Assembly: GCF_022539505.1 (NCBI RefSeq)
Contig: NC_061511.1
Coordinates: forward strand, 37,995,144-38,059,143
Reading direction: 5' to 3'
From: Lolium rigidum
Lineage: Eukaryota > Streptophyta > Magnoliopsida > Poales > Poaceae
Length of the DNA stretch: 64,000 nt
Below the pieces are notes generated by a model, which was not told the origin of the DNA, did not search any database, and worked only from the letters and a program-made list of their open reading frames with translations. This document shows, in pieces, positions 57,318 through 64,000 of the stretch (positions are counted from its first letter, which is position 1; every line of letters starts with the position of its first letter). The position numbers and the translations under genes were made by a program.

Positions 57318-59747
57318 CTTAAGAAGATTTTATCAGCCTTCGACAAGCTATCAGGTTTTAAAATTAACTTCCATAAAAATAAATTATTTTTGCTTTGGTG
57401 AGGCTCAAGACAAGGACACCCAGTATAGTAATATTTTTAGCTCTGAGATTGGTTAGTTTCCTATCAGGACGATTGGTCATCATTAACTCAGTACTAAGCA
57501 ATATGGTTATTCAAGCTTCTGACTGAAGATGAGATTTGGCAAACCATCCAAAAGAGAAAGTATGTCGACTCAAAGGCTTTGTTCCAGGTATATTGGAAAC
57601 TTGGGGCTCACACTTCTGGACTAGCCTTATGGTGGCATAAAAGTTTTTCTTTTTATATGGGTCTTTCTCTGTCAAGGGTGGATCTCAGATAAGGTTCGGG
57701 AAAGATAAGATGCTTGATAATGCCACTCTTCGCAAATAATATCCTGCAATATACAATATTGTGCGTCACAAATCAGATACTTTAGCAGAAGTGACGGAAA
57801 CTTCACCTCTGAATGTGACGTCTAGACGAGATCTTGTTGGTCCAAGGCCAGCATCTTGGAAAGCTTTTCTTCAATATCTGGATATGGTCCAGTTAACGCA
57901 TGGGACTGACGAGTTTCGTTGGAATCTACACGAAAGTGACAAATTCTCTGTGGGGTTCATGTATAGTGTTTTGATCCAACCTCAAATGCAAGTTGATAAT
58001 AATATAAAAATTGGAAAATGAAGATACCACCGAAAACTAAGGTTTTTGCGTGGTATTTTCGTAGAGGGGTAATTCACACTAATGACAATCTTGCCAAATG
58101 TAACTGGCAAGAAGTAAAAAGTGTGTCTTTTGTCGTCACGACGAGACTATTAAAAGCTTATTCTTGTAGTGACAGTTTACTAGATTTATATATATGGTAA
58201 GTCATCTAAATAGGTTCTACCTTATACCCGATATGTAGCGTTATTAATAAATTTGACAACTAGCTAAATAGGACGGATCATAGGTTTAAAATAATTATTA
58301 TGGTGGAAGCGCTTGCTAATATTTGATTATTGTGGCTATGTAGAAATAATAAGGTTTATAATGATAAAAAAGTCTATTTTGCAGGCTATTTACCGGTGCA
58401 CTGCTTTGCTACGTTCATGGTCATCTCTTCAACGCTTGGAGAATTATGATCTATTTATAGAGGTATCTACATAGTTAGAGGATACAACAAGGGAATTTTC
58501 TGTTGGATAATTAGGCACAATTTCCATGATTAATTCCAGAATATAAAACATAATGACAGCAACTACTAACTACTAACATGTGAAACTCGAACATACTAGA
58601 TGCATTAATCAACATGAGTAGCAGCAGCACAAACGGTAAAGCATCCATCGGTAAACAGATCGAGATATGCTGCACGTACCGATCTGGTGGTGGTGGCGGT
58701 GGAGGTGTAGCAGATGATGTCACAGCAGTAACGTTGTTGATGACAACGTTATTGACGATGGGGACGACGGGTCGAAGTAGACGGCGTTGAAGACGACGGT
58801 AGGCAGCACCGCCCGACTTGGACGCGAAGGCGACCCGTGATGAAGAGCTTGAGCGGTCGCGCGAGCGCTTCCCAAAACCTAGTCCGCCCTCTCCCATACA
58901 GGATCGCAAGGACGAGCGGTTCCGGAGACCTGCTCTCCCGTTCGCCGATGCACGTCGGCGCGCGGGATGGAGTAGGCTACGATGGCGGCGCAAGCAGAGA
59001 GAGGTGGAAACCCTAACTCGTGTATTGTAGCCGGGCAGGAGATTATATAGGCTCGGGAAACCCTAGGCAACGTGGGCCACGCCCACGTCGCACGAACGTT
59101 TCGAGTCGGTTACAGATAGCCCACGATCCGGGAGCGACCCGAACCGACTAACTGCGACGCGTCCGTCTAGGACTCTGTTCGTTTTCCTGAGCTGCAAAAA
59201 GTAAGGAAAGTCTCGGCTCAATCCACTCACCACGAGCGCGGCGCGCGTCGTGACGTGACGTGACGAGTCGAGACGAGCGAGGAGGAGGAGGAGCGCGCGT
59301 GTAGCACTCCTATTCTCACTCACTTACTAGTGGTGGAACAACCCACCTTATAAGGTGGTCTAACTTCCTCCCAACTTTCTATGTGGGACTAAACTTCCCA
59401 CCTCTTGCCACTCCCTAGTGAGCTGCCACCAACTTGGGCTCAAACTCACAAGGCTGCCACTAAGTGTGCTTTGAGATTTATAGGGAAAATCTGAAATCTA
59501 GTATGGGCCACCAAATGTGGGCCCAATATTTCAACATTTTCTACCTTTTATAATCTACCGATTGGACCTCCACTATGTTAGACGTTCATATCAATTCAGA
59601 GTTGACCATGTGTATCCTGCCTTTTATATTTTAACTTATGTATCGTTGGATATCGGATGTTTGTACGAATGCGTGCATCTTAATTATATAGAGACCGGTT
59701 GTATTTCTTAAACTTTAACTAATAAAACACTCTTTATAAAAAAAAAA
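57318..59747 (+). mobile_element. L1-type LINE remnant, 5'-truncated, split by a solo LTR
   Basis: Broken frames encode the end of a LINE reverse transcriptase (KLSGFKINFHKNKLF near 57340), a linker (IRFGKDKMLDNATL), and the zf-RVT region (FRWNLHESDKFSV and PPKTKVFAWYFRRGVIHTND near 57910-58110). A tail reads LRSWSSLQRLENYDLFIEV. After the solo LTR the 3'UTR continues (59537-59737) with TTTAACTAATAAAACACTC and a run of ten A (59738-59747). Numerous stops and frameshifts mean it is inactive. Confidence 0.85.
58501..59536 (-). mobile_element. Solo LTR inserted in LINE remnant, TSD TTTTC
   Basis: On the minus strand it starts TGTTGAAATATTGGGCCC and ends CCTAATTATCCAACA, 1036 bp, flanked by TTTTC (58496-58500, 59537-59541). 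It has an LTR-type promoter with TATATAATCTCC at about 59043-59050 followed by transcript-leader-like sequence. The LINE continues on both sides. The retrotransposon family is not assigned with certainty. Confidence 0.88.
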
Positions 59748-60147
59748 TGTAACGAAGAAAGTAACAAATACTGAAAAAAATCGTATAACTCCCGTCCCAA
59801 TTGGACATGAAAGAGTGTGCACGGAATTTTGACAAAGAAAGACAAATACTACCAAGCTTTGGACATGAAAGAGGTATAAGCATGTGCACATAATTTTGCT
59901 AAATTTAAAAAGTGCACATAATGCATGACGTGGACCCGGAGACACCACTCTCTCTCAACCACTTATCAAAGTTGTTACAACTATATGTTAGGTGGCTCGT
60001 GGCTGGCTAAGTTCTGAATCTTCTAAAGTGCCGTGATGTATTCCTAATGTTGCTAACGACGACCCGTTGTACTGACACGGCTTTGTACCGAACTATAAAT
60101 CGCGATTGGTTGATTGTCCAGGCGGGTACGTAAACGAAAAGATGTGA
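59748..60147. other. No feature recognised
   Basis: AT-rich DNA with no supported gene or terminal repeats. Confidence 0.4.
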
Positions 60148-60270
60148 TCCTCTTTGTTTCATAAAATTTGTGTCAGATTTGTTCAAATTTAGATTTATCT
60201 AACACCATTTATTGACTAGATATATTCAAAATTAGATAAATTTAAGATAATATCTACGGAACAGAAGGAG
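60148..60270. mobile_element. Stowaway-like MITE, degenerate
   Basis: Ends CCTCTTTGTTTCATAAAATTTGTG and ...CTACGGAACAGAAGGAG with internal AGATTTATCTAACACC / CAAAATTAGATAAATTT. A second partial end (CTCTCTGTCCTATGAAGC) follows at about 60275. Confidence 0.55.
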
Positions 60271-60367
60271 TACTACTCTCTGTCCTATGAAGCATGTTTT
60301 AACTTATTTATTATCTAAATTTGTCTCATGGGATTGAGTATCTATATGAAGAAGCTCTTTTTTTATG

Positions 60368-61738
60368 GGAAAACGCTACCAATCCCCCGGACGATCGATC
60401 GTCCGGGTCGCCACACTGAAACAGCCACGCGCGGACGCGCCGCACTGAGTGGCCCCACGCCCGACCGCCCCATGCCCCCAGCGTCCTTATCTTCTTCGCC
60501 TCGTTCCTCTCCACACAGTTCCTCCTTTCCACAGCTACACTATCACATCGATTGATGCTCCCCACCAAATCAACGCCGGCGTCGGCGACCACTGAGAGCC
60601 TCGCCACCCTCTACTCCGGTGCCTCGGCCACCTCATCCCCTCCTTTTTCCATCCTTTCTCCATGGTCGATGCTGCCATCCGCGCCCGCTGTTGCTGCTTT
60701 CCGCGCCTGCCATGGCTACGGACTGTGCTGCTCACGGTTGTTGCCATCCGAGCGCCGTCGCCGTCGTTGCTGCCAACGGCGCCCTTGTTTCTTCCGTCCG
60801 CGCGCCGCTTGTTGCTGCCAGCGACAGGACCGAGGGAGCTGCTGCAGAGGTCACCCGCCTGGGATTCACCGCTGCCCTCCATCTCCGCGCCAGCGGGGCT
60901 CCATACTTCGCACAGCTCACCGAGGTGGTCGCCGCCATGGAATACGTTGTGGAGGTTGGCGGTGGGAGGTCGGCGTTGCTCCCTGTGGCAGACGCCGTTG
61001 CTCCCAGTGGCAGACATGCTTGCTACAAGGGGGTTGCGGCCGTGCTACAAATGGCGACGGGCTTTGCTACCATAGCGTGGCGGGCGCTGTTGCTCCCGGC
61101 GGTGGGCATACTTGCTACAAGGAGGTTCCGGCCTTGCTACAAAGCTTTGCTACCATGGCGCGGCGACGCTGCTACAAGTGACGACTGACCTTGCTACAAG
61201 TGGCGGCTGGTTTTGCTGCAAGGGCTGGCCGGCGTTGCTACCTTGGTGTGGCGGCGCTGCTACCAATGGCGAGGTCGCGTGGAGGCGTTGCTACCGAAGG
61301 GGTGCGGCGGTGCTACAAAGGGCCAACGGAGTTGCTGCTTTACCGGCGACGTCTCGTCGGGTTTCTCCGACGACCGCCGTGGTCGGCGGAGGAGATGCTC
61401 GGGGAGAAGATGTTGCATCAGTTCTCCGGCAAAGCCCTGGACAATGTTCTTTGGCGGCGCTCGCGACGTCTTCTCCGGCGACGCCCTTGTCGAGGTTCTC
61501 CGGCGACGCCCTTGACAAGGTTCTCCGCCAGCGCCGGCGACGCCCGCGACGGTTGCGGTGATGGTTGAAGCTCACGGGAGGAGCTGGGGCGAGGGAAAAG
61601 ATTAGCAGCGCCATGTGCGGGGGAAACAGCTCGTTATCCTTTTTCTAGGGATTTTTTTTGTAAGAAAAATAACACGTGTCGCCTTCTCCACCCGGGGGAT
61701 CGGGGATTTGATCCCCCGGGGGACGCTCAGCGCTGCCC
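60368..61738. mobile_element. Mutator-like (MULE) non-autonomous element with captured GC-rich sequence
   Basis: Perfect 9-bp TSD TTTTTTATG (60359-60367, 61739-61747). The ends are similar: GGAAAACGCTACCAATCCCCCGG and, inverted, GGGCAGCGCTGAGCGTCCCCCGG. No transposase. The inside is a GC-rich, exon-like block (60545-61560) with long frames in several registers but no recognised domain, and a recurring (T/G)GCTAC(A/C)A motif every 20-40 bp (61020-61320). The size, TSD and GC-rich filler fit a Pack-MULE. Confidence 0.8.
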
Positions 61739-61750
61739 TTTTTTATGCTA

Positions 61751-61899
61751 CTCCCTCAATCCATAAATAAAAACATCTAATTATGGACAATAGAGTATTC
61801 TCTCAATCCATAAATATAGATGTTTGAGGTTTATCTAGACCTGAATGTATCTAGACACCAAATTTAGATAAATCTTAGATGTCTATTTATAGATAGAGG
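61751..61899. mobile_element. Stowaway-like MITE with duplicated left end
   Basis: Starts CTCCCTCAATCCATAAATA after TA, with the same end repeated at about 61799 (TTCTCTCAATCCATAAATA). It ends TCTATTTATAGATAGAGG followed by TA. Confidence 0.7.
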
Positions 61900-62530
61900 T
61901 AGGGTAACTTATTACTTAATCTAGAATGGCATTCTTTTGAAAATTAGACAATGTAAAACACTCACCGTTCACCCGGCCGATGGGAGCTTACTTTCCTCCA
62001 CCACGTGAGCACAGCGTGTACCCTGTGGACCCCACGCACGAGACACCTTTTCCCTTCCCATCCTTATTCTCCAGCTCAGAGTCCCTCGCCATGGCTTCTG
62101 CAGAACAAAACGAGGAAGGCCTGATCTCCGTAGCATGTCTGGCTCCCGACGCCAACCACCCCACCTCCCTCGTCCATCCCTTACCGCCACCCAATCCCCG
62201 CGTCGTCGGCCTCGTATATAGTCTTCTACCTCGTCTGCTGCTGATTCTTCGAGGTATCCATGTCGCCGCCTCTATCGGTGTTGCCGAGGGCCAGTCCTCG
62301 GCGCAGCTTCGATGACCTCATGCCACCGCCCCTCCAGCCGCCGTCATGTTCCTACGCACAGACGCGGACCTTTGGCCATGGCTGCAGTGGTGTCTTCACA
62401 GGGCGACAGCGGATGCGATGTCCTCCGCCTCCTCGATGTGCATATCACCTTGGTTCTTCTCTTGAGCCTGGCCGATCAAGTTTTGGGTAGCAACAATGAA
62501 GGCCGTCACACCAATACACCACTGTGAACT
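61900..62530. other. GC-rich, exon-like DNA, gene not recognised
   Basis: Coding-like composition at 62080-62480 with frames in two registers (for example from the ATG at 62092), but no domain or splice-supported model. It may be filler of the Mutator-like element whose right end lies near 63374. Confidence 0.3.
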
Positions 62531-62539
62531 CCATTTTTT

Positions 62540-63374
62540 TCTTGCGATGCTACATACGAACAGCAGTGGTGCTACTATAGGTTGACATCGGTGCTACTGT
62601 AGGCCGATGGCGATGCTATTTTTTGTCAATGTTGTTGCTACTATCTCTCACGTAGATCCTACAAACGGCATATAGAGATGCTACAAACGGTAGTCGGGTT
62701 GCTTCCAACGGTGATCCATGTTGCTATCAGTAAGATCATGTTTTTGCCACGCCACACACCTATGTTTTCCGTGCCACAAGCATTCTAGTTTTTCGTACAA
62801 TAGTAAAAAAATTTGATGCTACGGGGTCTCCGGCGAAATCGGGTTTGCTATAATTGTTCAGTGTTTTTTCTACGGAAGTAGAAAACTTTTGATACGAGGT
62901 ATCTGGCACGAGAGTCTCCAGTGAAATCGGGTTTGATACAATTGTAATGTATTTTTCCTACATTAGTAGGAAATTATTTCTGCGAGGTCTCTAGCCAGAG
63001 TCTCTTGCGAGAGTCTCTAACGAAATCGAGTTTGCTACATTTCTTTTGTGTTTTAGCTACAATAGTAGAAAATTGTTTCTACAAGGCCCTGGTGAAGTCG
63101 GTTTCGCTACAGTGGCATGCTTTTTTATTTTCTTCGGCGAAGTTGGTTTTGCCACTGTAGCACTAATTTTCTGTTGTGGGGTCTCCAACGAGGTCTATGT
63201 TTGTTCCTTTGTTTTTGTGTGAACCGTTTTGTGCTGCAATCGTGTTTAGTTTTTCTACATTTGCGGTTTATGGAAGCATATGTGTGAATTTGATAAAAAA
63301 AAAACAGGGGATAGATGTCGATTGGAGCACCTGGCTGATCGGGGATTTGATCCCTCGGAGGACACTCAGGGATC
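62540..63374. mobile_element. Right part of a second Mutator-like element with tandem repeats
   Basis: The right end GGGGATCCCTGAGTGTCCTCCG (minus strand from about 63378) resembles the TIR at 61716-61738. Inside, TGCTAC(A/T) motifs recur (62560-62700), and a 70-100-bp unit starting [C/T]GAA[A/G]TCG[G/A]GTTTGCTA is repeated at 62834, 62932, 63021 and 63093. No left TIR or TSD was found. Confidence 0.45.
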
Positions 63375-63576
63375 CCCTTACTCAAAGTAGATATGATTAA
63401 TTTAGCATTTTCTATACACTGTGTTATAAATGTGAGATACTCCCCTCATTTACAATTAAGTGGACGTTTAGCTTAAAAATTTATCCATAAAAGAGTGTTT
63501 GTCTTTGTCCTGTGCACTTCAAAATAGAAAAAAGTGTTTCTCTCTCATCATGCCGGAAAAGATCCAATAACATTTA

Positions 63577-64000
63577 GGATGCGTTTGGTAGCCTGCATCC
63601 AAATCGCGGTCCAATTAGGCAGCGTTGGGTGGACAATGCCGAGTAAAAACATGTATTGGGACATTTTCTGCAGCCCATTTGGCAGCATGCGTGCACACAC
63701 TTCATACATGGGTGATGAAAAGTTGTTTATTTGGTTGCATCTGCCCATGTTTCTTCTAACCACTTCTCCCAAGTGGTAGACATTACCACTACAATCACAC
63801 ACTAGCACCAGTTTAAAAGCAAGCACATGATAGTAAGCAAATTCGTCATCAAAAGCACCAGTTCATCATCATGAACAAGTAAATCAACAGTAGCAGCATC
63901 TCATCATCATCAGCAATTACATGATTATAAGCAAGTTGGACATCAAAAGCACTAGTTCATCATCATCATCAAAAGCGACATTTCTTCAACATAAGAAAGT
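63577..64000. mobile_element. PIF/Harbinger-like element, left end (runs off the window)
   Basis: A TTA (63574-63576) precedes GGATGCGTTTGGTAGCCTGCATCC, homologous to the Harbinger end at 3044. Inside, at 63816-63990, CATCAAAAGCAC.AGTTCATCATCAT is repeated, an untranslated-region-like pattern. The second end and any transposase lie beyond 64000. Confidence 0.6.

Noticed and set aside
60552..61188. Overlapping 209- and 189-codon frames
   Set aside because: Part of the GC-rich MULE cargo. Cys/Arg-rich repeats arise from the GCTACAA-type motif, and no protein family is recognised.

Overview
The window looks like a TE-dense intergenic and genic stretch of a Triticeae grass (wheat, Aegilops or barley group; the species cannot be fixed from sequence alone). 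Three things point there. Copia LTRs open TGTTGGAGATATGCCC in the style of the Angela, BARE and WIS lineages. Stowaway, Harbinger, CACTA, Mutator and Helitron ends are abundant. The protein-coding genes have grass-like GC-rich first exons.

Three host genes look intact, all on the minus strand. (1) A secreted class III peroxidase with two exons, 11280-12459. (2) A condensin kleisin subunit CAP-H (barren, condensin complex subunit 2), 18756-27187. I could rebuild 13 phase-consistent exons giving about 682 residues. (3) An intronless RING-H2 E3 ubiquitin ligase of the RDUF1/2 type (zinc ribbon, RING-H2, DUF1117), 52403-53557. A fourth gene-like piece, a B3-domain fragment with upstream coiled-coil coding sequence (722-2535), lies beside a Harbinger end and is probably captured or decayed.

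Layout. 1-3044: truncated LTR, coiled-coil and B3 fragments, Harbinger right end. 3045-5953: repeat R, copy A. 5954-7384: solo LTR with TSD. 7385-10962: CACTA-like ends, a MITE-like AT-rich element and low-complexity DNA. 11280-12459: peroxidase. 13092-13259: first fragment of repeat R copy B. 13379-18543: nearly intact short-LTR Copia, minus strand. 18756-27187: CAP-H with Stowaway, Harbinger and other MITEs in its introns. 27347-29546 plus 38024-38505: remainder of repeat R copy B. 29547-38023: young Copia with decayed coding region, inserted in R. 39220-50245: two nested Helitrons with a retroposon inside. 52403-53557: RDUF-type gene. 57318-59747: LINE remnant split by a solo LTR. 60368-61738: Mutator element with captured GC-rich sequence. 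61739-64000: Stowaway, Mutator-like and Harbinger ends.

The strongest structural signal is repeat R. Copy A is contiguous (3045-5953). Copy B is broken exactly where two adjoining modules of copy A meet. Its halves sit at 13259 and 27347, on either side of a 14-kb block holding the whole CAP-H gene and a Copia element. This suggests that the CAP-H block was inserted into a repeat (gene movement), which left only about 160 bp between the CAP-H start codon and repeat DNA. No operon-like gene cooperation is expected or seen. The three genes have unrelated roles: cell-wall or apoplastic oxidation, chromosome condensation and ubiquitination.
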